The position numbers and the translations under genes were made by a program. From positions 1 through 28,602 of the forward strand of contig JAPSFM010000066.1 in the NCBI GenBank assembly GCA_035063885.1: a DNA stretch of 28,602 bases, read 5' to 3'. The DNA is from CAADGY01 sp900696665. Lineage in GTDB: Bacteria > Acidobacteriota > Terriglobia > Bryobacterales > Bryobacteraceae. Position 1 is the stretch's first letter, and the number at the start of each line of letters is the position of its first letter. This document shows, piece after piece, positions 8,593-17,436 of this stretch. The notes under the pieces were generated by a model. That model saw nothing but the letters and a program-made list of their open reading frames with translations. It did no database searches and had not been told where the DNA came from.

Positions 8593-9633
8593 TTACCCCT
8601 TGCGCCCCAGCATCCAGTCCAGTGCGTCTGAAGTCTGGTAGATCAGCGCTTCCGGATAGTGCTGGAACGGGTGGAAATACTCGAAAGTGAGATAGTCGCG
8701 GTATCCGATCTTCTCCAGTTCAACCAGTACGGCGGGCCAATTTGTGGTGCCGTCCAGCAGCGGGCGGAACGTGTGCAGGTTGAATTCGTGCGTCCGCTTA
8801 TCCCACTCCTTGAAATGGATGTTCTTGATTCGCTTGCCCAGGATGGGAACCCAGTGCTCGGGAAACTGATACTGCATGATGTTGCCGGTATCGAAGTGGA
8901 CGCGCACCCGGCTGCTGCGAAAGCTGTCCACGAATTCGTTCATCTCCTGCGGGCTGAAAAGAAATCCGCTGCTGAAGATGTTTTCGAGGTTCAGATAGAC
9001 GCCAGCCTTTTCGGCAGGGGGAATCATCGCGCGAATCGCCTCCCGCGCCCGCCGGTAGCAGACGTCGTTCGGCACCGGCTCGAAGCCTTCCACCCACGAT
9101 GCGTAAACGGCTCCAGGCACCACCAGCAGGTTCTCAGTTCCCAGCAGAGCCGCCGCTTCGATCATACGTGCGCCCAGGGCCATCGCCTTCTTCCGCTTCT
9201 CCGGATCGCTTGCCGTAAGCGGATAAGGCCAGAACAGGAAGGAGCAAACACCGCTGATACCGATGCCCACTTTGCGCGCCAACTCCCCGATCTCCTTGAT
9301 CCGGGCGTCCGATGATTCGGCGGAGAATTCCCCCGTCAGATCGAAGTTCAGCTCGACGGCGTCGAAGCCCGCGTCTTTTGAGATCTGCAGGCAATCTTTC
9401 AGACTCCATTGGCCCGGATAGGGAAACGCCCAGAGGTTGATGGACTTCTTCATCTCATAACGGCGTGGTGTGGCTCGCGGGCGCACCGGCTTTTGGGCAG
9501 CCGGCGCCGGCTGCGCGGATCCCGCCGCCAGCATGCCTGGCGCCGCAAGGAATGCTGCCGAATGTGCGAGCATCTGGCGGCGTCCAGAGGCCGTGCGCGA
9601 GTTATCAGCAGAAGCATGATCGTCGTGTTTCAT
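8593..9633 (-). CDS. Tat-exported sugar phosphate isomerase/epimerase-like TIM barrel protein
   Basis: A 346-residue PF01261-type TIM barrel. The frame is open up to 9705, but Met at 9633 is preferred because it begins a plausible exported N-terminus: MKHDD, then GRRQMLAHSAAFLAAPGMLAAG, a twin-arginine-like signal with RRQM followed by a hydrophobic stretch. Barrel landmarks: AGFDAVELNFD on an early strand, NLENIF with a metal-ligand Glu, VHFDTGNIMQY with Asp, KNIHFKEWD with His, and LTFEYFH with the last Glu. The order follows the UlaE/hexulose-6-phosphate epimerase type, but the substrate is unknown. It is convergent with the receptor gene and divergent from the 9831 operon across a 197-base spacer. 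It differs clearly in sequence from the isomerase at 3892, so it is not a recent duplicate. Confidence 0.82.
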   Translation of the reverse strand: MKHDDHASADNSRTASGRRQMLAHSAAFLAAPGMLAAGSAQPAPAAQKPVRPRATPRRYEMKKSINLWAFPYPGQWSLKDCLQISKDAGFDAVELNFDLTGEFSAESSDARIKEIGELARKVGIGISGVCSFLFWPYPLTASDPEKRKKAMALGARMIEAAALLGTENLLVVPGAVYASWVEGFEPVPNDVCYRRAREAIRAMIPPAEKAGVYLNLENIFSSGFLFSPQEMNEFVDSFRSSRVRVHFDTGNIMQYQFPEHWVPILGKRIKNIHFKEWDKRTHEFNLHTFRPLLDGTTNWPAVLVELEKIGYRDYLTFEYFHPFQHYPEALIYQTSDALDWMLGRKG

Positions 9634-9704
9634 AGAAGTATTCGTGATTTTAACAACCCGCGCACCCGGCAGCGCGATGCGGGGCCTGCATCCTGCTTGT
9701 TGCA

Positions 9705-9795
9705 CGATGTGAAACTTGCGATGTACAAATTTGAAAATATGGTTGACCTATGAGATAAAAAGACCTTAAACTTAATGTTCGGCTTGTTGTAGCCG
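9705..9795 (+). promoter_or_regulatory. Divergent intergenic control region of the catabolic operon
   Basis: This lies in the 197-base spacer between the divergent genes at 9633 and 9831. Two related blocks stand in tandem: CGATGTGAAACTTG (9705-9718) and CGATGTACAAATTTG (9719-9733). The second contains the 8-bp palindrome CAAATTTG. TTGACC (9743-9748) is a good -35 candidate. With an 18-base gap the best -10 is TAAACT (9767-9772), which is weak. An inverted repeat CGGCT-N6-AGCCG follows at 9780-9795. The operon start has an AGGAG site at 9822-9826. Which protein binds here is unknown. Confidence 0.35.
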
Positions 9796-9830
9796 GCGGA
9801 TAGGGAAACAGGCCGAAAACAGGAGTTCCC

Positions 9831-10916
9831 ATGAGCGGCTTTTCTGTCGGTTTCATCGGTCTTTCCCACCTCCACCCGAAAAGCTACATGCCCGTATTTG
9901 GGGCCGTGGCTGGAATGAAGGTGGTAGCAGCGGCGGAAGGCAACCCCACGGTGCTCGAAGCTTTCACGCGCGACTTTCCGGTCCGCGGCTATGCGGACTG
10001 GCGCGAAATGCTGGACCGGGAGCGGCTGGACCTGGCGGTGCTGTTCCTGCCCCATAACCTCTGCCCCGAAGCGGCCATTGCCTGTGCGGAAAAGGGTGTA
10101 CACGTACTCGCGGAAAAGCCCATGGCGGCGGGCTCGGACGGTCTGCGGTGCATGATGGCGGCTTGCGCCAAAGCGGGCGTCATTTTATCGACGCCGTATG
10201 TCTGGCGCTATCATCCGGTGGCCCGCGCGATGAAGCAGTACGTCGGCGATGGCGTGTTGGGCCGGATCGTAGGCGGCGAAGGCCGCTGTGCTGCGGGCCG
10301 TCTTCACCGCTACATCGAAGGCAACGCCGCCTGGATGCTGAACCGGCGAATGAGCGGTGGCGGGCCCATGTACAACCTCGGCGTTCACTGGATCGACCTT
10401 TACCGCTGGATGCTCGATGACGAAGTCGTGGAGGTCGTCGGCAAGAACGTCAAAATCAACCAGGACTACGATATCGAGGACAATTCGTTCGCGCTGCTCA
10501 CTTTTTCGCGGGGAACGGTGCTGGCGCTCGACATCAGCTACACGGTGCCGGATTCGTTTCCGGCGGGCCGCGATTTATACCTCGCATTGCGCGGGACGGC
10601 CGGTGTGCTTTCCTGGAGTCCGTCGTTTGAAGGCATCCGGGAGAACCTTTTCGTGTGCAGCGATGCGCCCGGGTTTGCGCCCGCCACGCGCCGGCGCATC
10701 GATTTCGAACTCGACCCACAGCCTGGCTACGCGGGTCCTCTCACGCTGCCGTTCCTCAAAGAGCTCGCACAGTCCATACGGGAAGGCAAGCCCGCCGCCA
10801 TTACAGGAGAGGACGGCCTGCGCGCCCTGGAAGTAGTGGAAGCGATTTACGAATCCGCCGAAAGCGGGCGCGCCGTGTCCCTGGCCGGTGTGCTCGCCAC
10901 AGCGGAAAAAGGATAA
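9831..10916 (+). CDS. Gfo/Idh/MocA family NAD(P)-dependent oxidoreductase (first copy)
   Basis: A 361-residue soluble oxidoreductase, probably acting on a ring hydroxyl of a sugar or cyclitol. The Rossmann domain (about 1-125) has FIGLSHLHP in place of the classic GxGxxG. The cofactor-anchoring motif AEKP lies at 94-97. The second domain has GGGPMYNLGVHWIDL (176-190), whose His186 and Asp189 match the family catalytic positions. ATG 9831 follows AGGAG by five bases. It is the first gene of a tight operon; the next gene begins 3 nt after its stop. The altered glycine loop (GFIGLSHLH) is common in some members and need not abolish cofactor binding. It shares the fold but little sequence with the last operon gene, so the two likely act on different intermediates. 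Confidence 0.85.
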   Translation: MSGFSVGFIGLSHLHPKSYMPVFGAVAGMKVVAAAEGNPTVLEAFTRDFPVRGYADWREMLDRERLDLAVLFLPHNLCPEAAIACAEKGVHVLAEKPMAAGSDGLRCMMAACAKAGVILSTPYVWRYHPVARAMKQYVGDGVLGRIVGGEGRCAAGRLHRYIEGNAAWMLNRRMSGGGPMYNLGVHWIDLYRWMLDDEVVEVVGKNVKINQDYDIEDNSFALLTFSRGTVLALDISYTVPDSFPAGRDLYLALRGTAGVLSWSPSFEGIRENLFVCSDAPGFAPATRRRIDFELDPQPGYAGPLTLPFLKELAQSIREGKPAAITGEDGLRALEVVEAIYESAESGRAVSLAGVLATAEKG

Positions 10917-10919
10917 AAG

Positions 10920-11927
10920 ATGAAAGTCGTCGTTACCGATTACATTGAACCGGATCTGACTTGGGAAGCCGGAAAACTCGGCGGCCAAGGGATCGAGTTC
11001 GCGCATCACCAGCTCAAGTTCGCACCCTTTGACGACGTGGCGGCGGCTACACACGACGCCGACGTGGTGGTGGTGAACATGGTTCCCATCACCCGCGAAC
11101 TGATCGAAGGCTGGACACGGTGCAGGCTGGTGATTCGTCACGGTGTGGGCTATGACAACGTAGACCGCGCCGCGCTCGACGAGGCGGGTATACCGCTCTG
11201 CTACATCCCCGATTACTGCGTGGAGGAAGTGGCCGAGCAAGCTATCGCGCTGATCTTCGCCTGTGCGCGCCGCATCCCGAGGAGCCGGATGGTTCTTGAC
11301 GAATCGTCTCAAAACGGCCGCTGGGATTTTAAAGACGTCATTCCGATGTTCCGCATGGCCGGTCAGAAGCTCGGCATCCTCGGCTGCGGCCGCATTGGAA
11401 GCCGCGTGTACCAGAAACTGAAAAGCTTCGGATTCGAATTTGTCATCTGCGATCCCTATCTGAGCGAAAAGCGGAAACACGAATTGAATATCGAACTGGT
11501 GGACAAGGAGACTCTGTTCCGCGAATCCGACTTCATCACGATTCATACGCCGCTGACGCAGGAAACCCGCTACATGGTGAACCGCGACACACTGGCGCTG
11601 ATGAAGCCAACGGCCTACCTGGTGAACACCGCGCGTGGCGGCATGGTGGACGTCGATGCGCTGGCGGAAGCATTGAGGAAGGGCGTGATTGCAGGCGCCG
11701 GTATCGACGTCTATGAGACGGAGCCGCCGCGCCCGGATTATCCTCTTTTCGGCTTGCCCAATGCTATCCTGACGCCACACCTGGCGTGGTATTCCGAAGA
11801 CGCCGGATGGAAGATTAGGGAAATTATCGTGTTGGAGATCGAGCGTTTCGCGGCGGGGCTGCCGCCGCGTTACGTCGCCAATAATGTGAGCGCGCCGCGC
11901 ATGCCAGCCGAGACAGGAAGGTCATAG
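10920..11927 (+). CDS. D-2-hydroxyacid dehydrogenase (CtBP/SerA-like)
   Basis: A 335-residue NAD-dependent dehydrogenase of the D-isomer 2-hydroxyacid family, interconverting a 2-hydroxyacid and a 2-ketoacid in the cytoplasm. The Rossmann motif GILGCGRIGSRV begins at residue 152. The catalytic triad is complete: Arg239 (VNTARGG), Glu268 (YETEPP) and His287 (TPHLAWYS). The N-terminal substrate lobe has RHGVGYDNVD at 73-82. The HLAWYS ending resembles the C-terminal-binding-protein subgroup rather than true phosphoglycerate dehydrogenases, and the C-terminal ACT domain of long SerA is absent. It starts 3 nt after the preceding stop, with AGGA upstream. Inside this operon it would oxidise or reduce an acid intermediate; the exact substrate is unknown. 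Confidence 0.85.
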   Translation: MKVVVTDYIEPDLTWEAGKLGGQGIEFAHHQLKFAPFDDVAAATHDADVVVVNMVPITRELIEGWTRCRLVIRHGVGYDNVDRAALDEAGIPLCYIPDYCVEEVAEQAIALIFACARRIPRSRMVLDESSQNGRWDFKDVIPMFRMAGQKLGILGCGRIGSRVYQKLKSFGFEFVICDPYLSEKRKHELNIELVDKETLFRESDFITIHTPLTQETRYMVNRDTLALMKPTAYLVNTARGGMVDVDALAEALRKGVIAGAGIDVYETEPPRPDYPLFGLPNAILTPHLAWYSEDAGWKIREIIVLEIERFAAGLPPRYVANNVSAPRMPAETGRS

Positions 11928-11929
11928 TC

Positions 11930-13258
11930 ATGGGAACTGAAACAACTGCTGCCGCCCGGGTTCACTGCCAACTCCCCGGGCCGCGCTCGCGCGAGTTGTT
12001 TGAGCGCTGGGCGAAAGTGGAAGCGCAATGCACCGGCTACCAGGCGCGCGTATGTTGGGACCACGCCAACGGTGTAGTGGTCACCGACGTGGATGGCAAT
12101 ACGTTTATCGACTGGACCTCCGGCGTACTGGTGACCAACGTGGGGCATTCTCATCCACGCCTGGTGGAGGCAGTGCAGACTGCCTGCGCCAAGCTGATGA
12201 ACAACTACGAGTGCCTGAATGAGCCGCGCGTGAACGCCGCCGAAAAGCTGGTGCAGATTCTGCCCGCGCATCTCGACAAGTGCTTCTTCCTGAGCACGGG
12301 AAGCGAGGCCACCGAAGCCTGTATCCGCCTGATGAAACGCAAGAGCGGTAAATTCGAGGTCATCAGCTTTCATGGCGGATTCCACGGCCGAACGTACGCG
12401 GCGCTGGGCGCCGGAGGTCTCGCCGGGCCGAAAAAAGGATATGGACCGACGCTGCCCGGTTCCATTCGTGTACCGTTCCCGTATTGCTACCGTTGTCCGT
12501 TCCGTGCATCTCCCGAGACCTGCGACATGCTGTGCCTGGACTATCTCGACGATGCCGTGCGGGCTAACAGTACCGGGAGCCTCGCAGGCGTCATTGTGGA
12601 GGCGTACCTGGGCGCGGCCGGATTCATCTTCGCGCCCCCGGGATGGTTCCCCAGGCTTGAACAGTGGATTCGCGACCGAGGGCTGCTGTTCACTCTTGAC
12701 GAAGTGCAATCATCCTTCGGACGGACAGGCAAGCTGTTCGCGATGGAATGGGAGAACCTGGCGCCGGACCTGGTGGCGCTCGGGAAGGGTATCGGCAGCG
12801 GCGTACCGGCCTCCGGTGTTGCCGCACGCGGCGAGGTCATCGGCGTGCTCGGTCCGGGTGAGATGAGCAGCACCATGGGCGGGAACCCGGTTGCGTGTGC
12901 TGCGGTGGTTGCAGTCGTCGACATCATGCAGAGCGAAAAGCTCCACGATAACGCCCTGCGGATGGGCGAGGTGATGAAAGCCCGGCTGCTCCAGATCCAG
13001 GAAAAATCTCCTTACGCCGGCGATGTGCGCGGGCGGGGTCTGGTGATGGGCGTGGAGTTGGTCAAAGACAAGAAGACCAAGGAACCGGCGCCGGATCTGA
13101 CGCGCAAGCTGATCGATGTGGCGGCGCAGAACGGACTACTTATCGGTTCCGTGGGCGTTTTCGGCAATGTGATTCGCGTAGCGCCACCACTGGTGATCAG
13201 CGAAGCAGAGACCCACGAGAGCCTGGACATTTTCGAGAAGTCGCTGGCACAACTCTGA
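11930..13258 (+). CDS. Class III (ornithine/GABA-type) PLP-dependent aminotransferase
   Basis: A 442-residue fold-type I aminotransferase that moves an amino group between an omega-amine or amino sugar and a keto acid. Key features: LSTGSEATEACIRLMK (121-136) binds the PLP phosphate, and SFHGGFHGRT (146-155) stacks on the ring. Asp257 in TLDEVQSSFGRTG pairs with the pyridine nitrogen, and Lys286 in LGKGIGSG forms the Schiff base. A short insert with four cysteines (Cys186, Cys189, Cys198, Cys202 around PFPYCYRCPF) is like that of some GABA-type aminotransferases. It could bind a metal or form disulfides. ATG 11930 begins two bases after the dehydrogenase stop. The operon context argues for a catabolic role. 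Confidence 0.88.
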   Translation: MGTETTAAARVHCQLPGPRSRELFERWAKVEAQCTGYQARVCWDHANGVVVTDVDGNTFIDWTSGVLVTNVGHSHPRLVEAVQTACAKLMNNYECLNEPRVNAAEKLVQILPAHLDKCFFLSTGSEATEACIRLMKRKSGKFEVISFHGGFHGRTYAALGAGGLAGPKKGYGPTLPGSIRVPFPYCYRCPFRASPETCDMLCLDYLDDAVRANSTGSLAGVIVEAYLGAAGFIFAPPGWFPRLEQWIRDRGLLFTLDEVQSSFGRTGKLFAMEWENLAPDLVALGKGIGSGVPASGVAARGEVIGVLGPGEMSSTMGGNPVACAAVVAVVDIMQSEKLHDNALRMGEVMKARLLQIQEKSPYAGDVRGRGLVMGVELVKDKKTKEPAPDLTRKLIDVAAQNGLLIGSVGVFGNVIRVAPPLVISEAETHESLDIFEKSLAQL

Positions 13259-13270
13259 TCGGGAAACAAC

Positions 13271-14527
13271 ATGACCACAGACATTTCTTTAAGCGAATTG
13301 CGGGAAGCGGTGGCAAGTGTTCGTGACGACGCGCAGCAATTCCTGTGCGAACTGATTCGAGTGCCATCGCTGCCGGGTAAGGAAGCGGATGCGATCGCCT
13401 GCGCCGAAAAGTGGTTTGCCGGGAAGGCGGAAGTTGAGCGCGCTCCCCTCTCCAACAGCCTGCGGCAGGATGAGGATTACGCGGACCCGGTGCCCGGCAT
13501 CGAATACGACGGCCGCTGGAACCTGCGCGTGCGCGTGCCCGGTTCGGGCGGCGGCCGGTCGCTGCTGTTCAACACGCACCTGGACGTTGTGCCCGCCTCG
13601 GAAGGACAAAGTCGCCCGTTCGATCCGGTGGTTGACAACGGGATCGTGCGCGGACGCGGCGCCTGTGATGCGAAGGGACAGGCGGCGGCGATTTTTGCCG
13701 TCATCGCCGCGCTTCATCGCCTGGGCGTCCGGTTGAACGGCGACCTTCTTGCTCACCTTGTGGTGGAGGAGGAGGTGGGCGGCAACGGCACTCTCGCCAT
13801 GATCCGTAAGGGCGAGCAGGCCGATGCCTGCATCGTGATGGAACCGACGGACCAGCGCATTCTGTCCTCCGTTCGAGGCGCGGTCTGGTTCCGCGTGATT
13901 TGCACCGGAAAGCCTGGGCACAGCGGCAGCGCGGGAAGCACCGTCAGCGCGCTCAAAATGGCGGTGCGGGTAATGGAGATTCTCGAAGGCTACCACGCGC
14001 GCCTGCTTGCTTCCTCGCGTGGCATCGCGATGTTCGACGACTACCCCAATCCCATGCCCATCACTTTCGGAAAGCTGAACGCCGGAAACTGGCCCGCTTC
14101 GGCACCCGCCGAAGCGGTCATCGAAGGAGTGCTCGGCCTGCTGCCGAACAAAACCCGCTACGAAGTAATGGAAGAGATGAGGCAGGCGATCGCGTCCGGA
14201 GCCGATGAATGGCTCCGCGAGCACTTCAGGCTGGAGTTCATGTACCGGCACGATGCGCACGTGCTCGATCCCTCTCATCCGCTGGCCGCGGGGCTTTCCA
14301 CTGCCTGTCGTGAAGCGGGCTTGGCAGGGGACATCGGCGCCATGACCGCTTCCTGCGATTCGTGGTTTTACAACAACCAGTTGAAGATTCCGTCGGTTGT
14401 CTTCGGCCCGGGCAGTCTCTCAGTAGCCCACTCACGCGAGGAACATATCCACATGGATGATATTTGCAGTGCCGCGGTGGCGCTGCTCAATTTCGCCCGG
14501 AACTGGTGCGGGAGGAGCGAACCGTGA
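13271..14527 (+). CDS. M20 family metallohydrolase (ArgE/DapE-type deacylase)
   Basis: A 418-residue cytoplasmic di-zinc hydrolase that removes an acyl group from an amine or cleaves a dipeptide-like bond. The full M20 signature is seen: THLDVVP (His103, catalytic Asp105), GRGACDAKG (bridging Asp133), VVEEEVGG (Glu166 general base and Glu167 metal ligand), VMEPTD (Glu191), and FGPGSLSVAHSREEH near the C-terminus for the last His. A lid domain lies between about 200 and 310. It starts 12 bases after the aminotransferase and overlaps the next gene by 4 nt (GTGA), so coupling is likely. In an operon with an aminotransferase, an N-acyl amino compound is the natural substrate guess. ArgE, DapE, acetylcitrulline deacetylase or carboxypeptidase activity cannot be separated by reading. 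Confidence 0.85.
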   Translation: MTTDISLSELREAVASVRDDAQQFLCELIRVPSLPGKEADAIACAEKWFAGKAEVERAPLSNSLRQDEDYADPVPGIEYDGRWNLRVRVPGSGGGRSLLFNTHLDVVPASEGQSRPFDPVVDNGIVRGRGACDAKGQAAAIFAVIAALHRLGVRLNGDLLAHLVVEEEVGGNGTLAMIRKGEQADACIVMEPTDQRILSSVRGAVWFRVICTGKPGHSGSAGSTVSALKMAVRVMEILEGYHARLLASSRGIAMFDDYPNPMPITFGKLNAGNWPASAPAEAVIEGVLGLLPNKTRYEVMEEMRQAIASGADEWLREHFRLEFMYRHDAHVLDPSHPLAAGLSTACREAGLAGDIGAMTASCDSWFYNNQLKIPSVVFGPGSLSVAHSREEHIHMDDICSAAVALLNFARNWCGRSEP

Positions 14528-15561
14528 AGGCAATCGTCAAAACGCAAAAGGGGCCCGGCTTCGTCGAATTGATGGATATGCCAGAGCCGGTAATCGGCTC
14601 CGGGGAAGTGCTGATCGAAGTAAAGGCGTGCGGAATCTGCGGCACGGATGTGCACGTCCTGCACGATGAGTTTCCCTACTGGCCGCCCGTGATTCTCGGC
14701 CACGAGTTCGCGGGACAGATTGTCGAGACCGGGCCCGGCGCAACCCTGTTCCAAAAGGGTGACCGCGTCGTGGGAGAACCGCACACGCAAGCCTGCGGCC
14801 AGTGCTATCTGTGCCGCACGGGAAACATACAGATCTGCCGCATGAAGCGCTCGCCGGGCTGGGGAATCCACGGTGCGTTCACGCGGTATCTGAAGATGCC
14901 GGAACGGCTGCTGCATCGGATTCCCGATAACGTCGGCTACGAAGCCGCGGCGGTAGTGGAACCGGCGGCCAACACCGTACACGACATTATCGAGCGTGCC
15001 AAAATCGAGGCTGGCGACTTTGTGGTTGTCGTGGGTCCGGGACCCATCGGCCTGCTCGCCGCGATGACGGCTCGCGCGGGCGGCTCGCGCCGCGCTGTCG
15101 TCATTGGCGCGAAGCAGGACGAAGCGGTGCGGCTCGCGAAGGCGCGCGAACTGGGCTTCGACACACTGGTGGCGGGCGGCGCGATCGACCCGTTGGAGGC
15201 GGTCCTCGAGATGACCGGCGGCATCGGGGCGGATCTGGTCGTCGAATGCAGCGGATCGGGGGCGGGCATCGCCTCGGCGATCGACCTGGTGCGCAAGAAA
15301 GGCCGTATCTGCGCGATCGGGCTCACCGGCAAACAGACCATCCCGTTCCCGTGGGACAAAGCGGCGTTCAAAGTCTGCGATCTAATCTTCAACCTGTCCA
15401 CCAGCTACACGAGTTGGGACCGGACAATCAACCTGGTGGCCGCTGGAATGCTGCCTGTCGAAAAAGTAATTTCACACCGGTTGCCGCTTTCGAAGTGGGA
15501 CGATGCCATCCGGGAGATCGAGGCGCAGACGGCGCTCAAAGTTCTGCTGATGCCGGTATAG
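14524..15561 (+). CDS. Zinc-dependent medium-chain alcohol dehydrogenase (sorbitol/threonine dehydrogenase-like)
   Basis: A 345-residue MDR-family enzyme oxidising a secondary alcohol with NAD(P). The catalytic zinc site is seen as Cys37 (GICGTDVH), His60-Glu61 (LGHEFAG) and Glu146. The structural zinc site has all four cysteines, Cys91, Cys94, Cys97 and Cys105 (ACGQCYLCRTGNIQIC). The cofactor loop GPGPIGLLA lies at 171-179. The GTG at 14524 is chosen because it gives the normal VKAIVKT N-terminus and overlaps the M20 stop. The frame stays open further upstream, but only as overlap with M20. Sorbitol, L-threonine and galactitol dehydrogenases share this pattern, so the substrate remains open. 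Confidence 0.88.
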   Translation: MKAIVKTQKGPGFVELMDMPEPVIGSGEVLIEVKACGICGTDVHVLHDEFPYWPPVILGHEFAGQIVETGPGATLFQKGDRVVGEPHTQACGQCYLCRTGNIQICRMKRSPGWGIHGAFTRYLKMPERLLHRIPDNVGYEAAAVVEPAANTVHDIIERAKIEAGDFVVVVGPGPIGLLAAMTARAGGSRRAVVIGAKQDEAVRLAKARELGFDTLVAGGAIDPLEAVLEMTGGIGADLVVECSGSGAGIASAIDLVRKKGRICAIGLTGKQTIPFPWDKAAFKVCDLIFNLSTSYTSWDRTINLVAAGMLPVEKVISHRLPLSKWDDAIREIEAQTALKVLLMPV

Positions 15562-15579
15562 CGAAGCGAAGGAGACTAT

Positions 15580-16647
15580 GTGCGAGATTCACGCGTAGGA
15601 TTTGGATTGCTAGGCGCGGGGCTGATTGCTCCCTTTCACGCCCGCGCTCTTCAGGCTTCGAAAGTCGCGGAGTTGGTTGCCGCGGCGGATCTGGACGCCG
15701 CGCGGCTGACGCGAATCACGGACACGTTCGGCTGCAAAGGGTATTCGTCGCTCGAAGCGATGCTCGAAGACCCGGCTGTCGATGTCGTCAGCGTCATCAC
15801 GCCGAATCATCTTCACGCCGATGCCGTGCTCAAGGCCGCGGCGGCGGGCAAACATGTGCTGATTGAAAAACCGCCGGCGATGTCGCTCCGCGAAGTGGAT
15901 GAGATGGAGGCAGCGTGCGGCAAGGCAGGCGTGAAGGCTTGCGTTACCGTGCAGTGCCGGACCCGGAAAGCGGTGCAGGCCATTCGCGGCGCGCTGGCCG
16001 CTGGACGGTTTGGGAAAATCTATCACGCCGACGCCTATATGAAATGGTTCCGCTCCACGGAATACTACCGTTCGGACGCCTGGCGCATGTCGCGGCGTTC
16101 GGGTGCGGGCGTCACCATCCAACAGGCGTTTCACTATGTAGACCTGCTGCAATACCTGGTTGGGCCGGCAAAAACGGTCGAGGCCCGCATGACCAACCTG
16201 GCCCATCCCGATATCGACGTAGAAGATACGCTCCTGTCATTCGTCACGTATGAGAACGGCGCGCAAGGCGTGGTGCAGGCATCTACGGCCTTGTGGCCGG
16301 GAACCGACGTCCGCATCGAGATCAACGGCGAAAACGGCACCGCCATCATGGTGGGCGAGCGCGTCGACACATGGAAGTTTCGCGAGGAGCGTCCGGAAGA
16401 CAAGGAGATCCGCACCTATGGAAGCGCCGCGGTGCAGACTGGCGCAACCGGCGCCGCCGATCTCGGCTTCCAGGATCACCAGGTGGTGATCGACGATATG
16501 GCATGCGCCATTCTTAGTGGCCGGGAGCCGATGATCGGACTCGCGAGCGTGCGGCCCACTCTCGAATGGAGTCTTGCGATGTACCTTTCGGCAAAATCAG
16601 GCGCTGCGGTCACACTGCCGCTGTTGGACGAATCGGCGGTCTGGTAG
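15580..16647 (+). CDS. Gfo/Idh/MocA family NAD(P)-dependent oxidoreductase (second copy)
   Basis: A 355-residue oxidoreductase with a classic Rossmann loop GLLGAGLIA (9-17), IEKPPA with the conserved Glu96-Lys97-Pro98, and a catalytic segment GVTIQQAFHYVDLL containing His185 and Asp188. It starts at GTG 15580, six bases after AAGGAG; an overlapping ATG at 15578 is in another frame. It is the last gene of the operon and ends 6 bases before the convergent IclR gene. No terminator hairpin is evident between them. Family enzymes oxidise ring hydroxyls of sugars, inositols and inosamines. Having two distant copies in one operon suggests two oxidation or reduction steps on related cyclic intermediates. 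Confidence 0.87.
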   Translation: MRDSRVGFGLLGAGLIAPFHARALQASKVAELVAAADLDAARLTRITDTFGCKGYSSLEAMLEDPAVDVVSVITPNHLHADAVLKAAAAGKHVLIEKPPAMSLREVDEMEAACGKAGVKACVTVQCRTRKAVQAIRGALAAGRFGKIYHADAYMKWFRSTEYYRSDAWRMSRRSGAGVTIQQAFHYVDLLQYLVGPAKTVEARMTNLAHPDIDVEDTLLSFVTYENGAQGVVQASTALWPGTDVRIEINGENGTAIMVGERVDTWKFREERPEDKEIRTYGSAAVQTGATGAADLGFQDHQVVIDDMACAILSGREPMIGLASVRPTLEWSLAMYLSAKSGAAVTLPLLDESAVW

Positions 16648-16653
16648 TTTGCT

Positions 16654-17427
16654 TTAGCCTGTTGCACGGAGGCGTTCCGTGATCTCCCGGGCGGCAGCGC
16701 GCGCCGCCCTGGAGAACTCCTCGATCTTGCCGTCCGCCATCCGGGCTACCGGTCCGGAGATGCTGACCGCGGCTACCGCCGTCCGCGTAGGGTTCAGGAC
16801 CGGCGCCGCCAGGCAGCGGACACCGATCACGCTTTCCTCATCGTCGATGGCGTATTCCTGCGCACGCACGCGTTCCAGTTCATTACGAAGTTCGTCCGCC
16901 GAAGCGATGGTGTGTGGCGTATAGGCTTGGAAAGCAAACAAGGTGATGACGGATTCTCTCTCTTCAGCCGGCAGGTAAGCCAGTATCGCTTTGCCTAATG
17001 CGGTACGGTAAGCGATGGCGCGGGTACCCGCGCTCGATACCAGCCGGAAGCTTTGGGGGCTCTCCAGACCGTCCAGGTACATCACCTCCAGGCCATCAAG
17101 TATGCCCAGGTTTACCGTTTCCTGCGTGATGCGCCACAACTCGCGAAGAGGCGCCTGGGCGGCTTCTCGAAGGTTCACCTCGGAAACCGGACGCGGACCT
17201 AGTTGAAGCAGTTTCTCCCCCACGCGATAGCCACCCTTGGCATCGCGAGTGACGTATCGCTGGGTTTCGAGGTGGGCCAGAATACGGGAGGCTGTGCTCT
17301 TGTTGACGGTGGTTTGCTCACTGATGGCTTTCAGCGTCAGTGGCGCGGGAGAGTCCTGTACGGCCTCAATAATGGAAAACGTCTTTGCCAGAACCCGGAT
17401 TGGCTTGGATTTTCGAAACTCCTTCAC
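16654..17427 (-). CDS. IclR family transcriptional regulator
   Basis: A 257-residue regulator. Residues 11-75 form the winged helix-turn-helix (LTLKAISEQTTVNKSTASRI as recognition region, GGYRVG as wing). Residues about 85-250 form the GAF-like effector domain, including YRTALGKAILAYLP and YAIDDEESVIGVRCLAAPV. It begins at GTG 17427, ten bases after the zinc-ribbon gene it follows, with a purine-rich AGGGGA overlapping that gene's stop. It runs convergent to the six-gene operon and next to a divergent metallohydrolase gene, the usual placing of a local catabolic regulator. IclR proteins respond to small acids such as keto-deoxy sugar acids, glyoxylate or aromatics; the effector here is unknown. 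Confidence 0.9.
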   Translation of the reverse strand: MKEFRKSKPIRVLAKTFSIIEAVQDSPAPLTLKAISEQTTVNKSTASRILAHLETQRYVTRDAKGGYRVGEKLLQLGPRPVSEVNLREAAQAPLRELWRITQETVNLGILDGLEVMYLDGLESPQSFRLVSSAGTRAIAYRTALGKAILAYLPAEERESVITLFAFQAYTPHTIASADELRNELERVRAQEYAIDDEESVIGVRCLAAPVLNPTRTAVAAVSISGPVARMADGKIEEFSRAARAAAREITERLRATG

Positions 17428-17436
17428 GTCTTGCGC

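Noticed and set aside
9634..9705. 24-codon N-terminal extension of the minus-strand isomerase
   Set aside because: The extension has no signal or family similarity and would place the Tat signal inside the chain. Met at 9633 is preferred.
10575..11780. Long open frame (401 codons) on the minus strand opposite the first Gfo/Idh and hydroxyacid dehydrogenase genes
   Set aside because: It is wholly antisense to two genes with complete family motifs, and its translation is rich in His, Arg and Cys with no recognisable domain. It is typical of GC-rich antisense shadow frames.
13289..14278. Minus-strand open frame of 329 codons opposite the M20 gene
   Set aside because: Antisense to a gene with every M20 catalytic residue; no domain, no ribosome site and biased composition.
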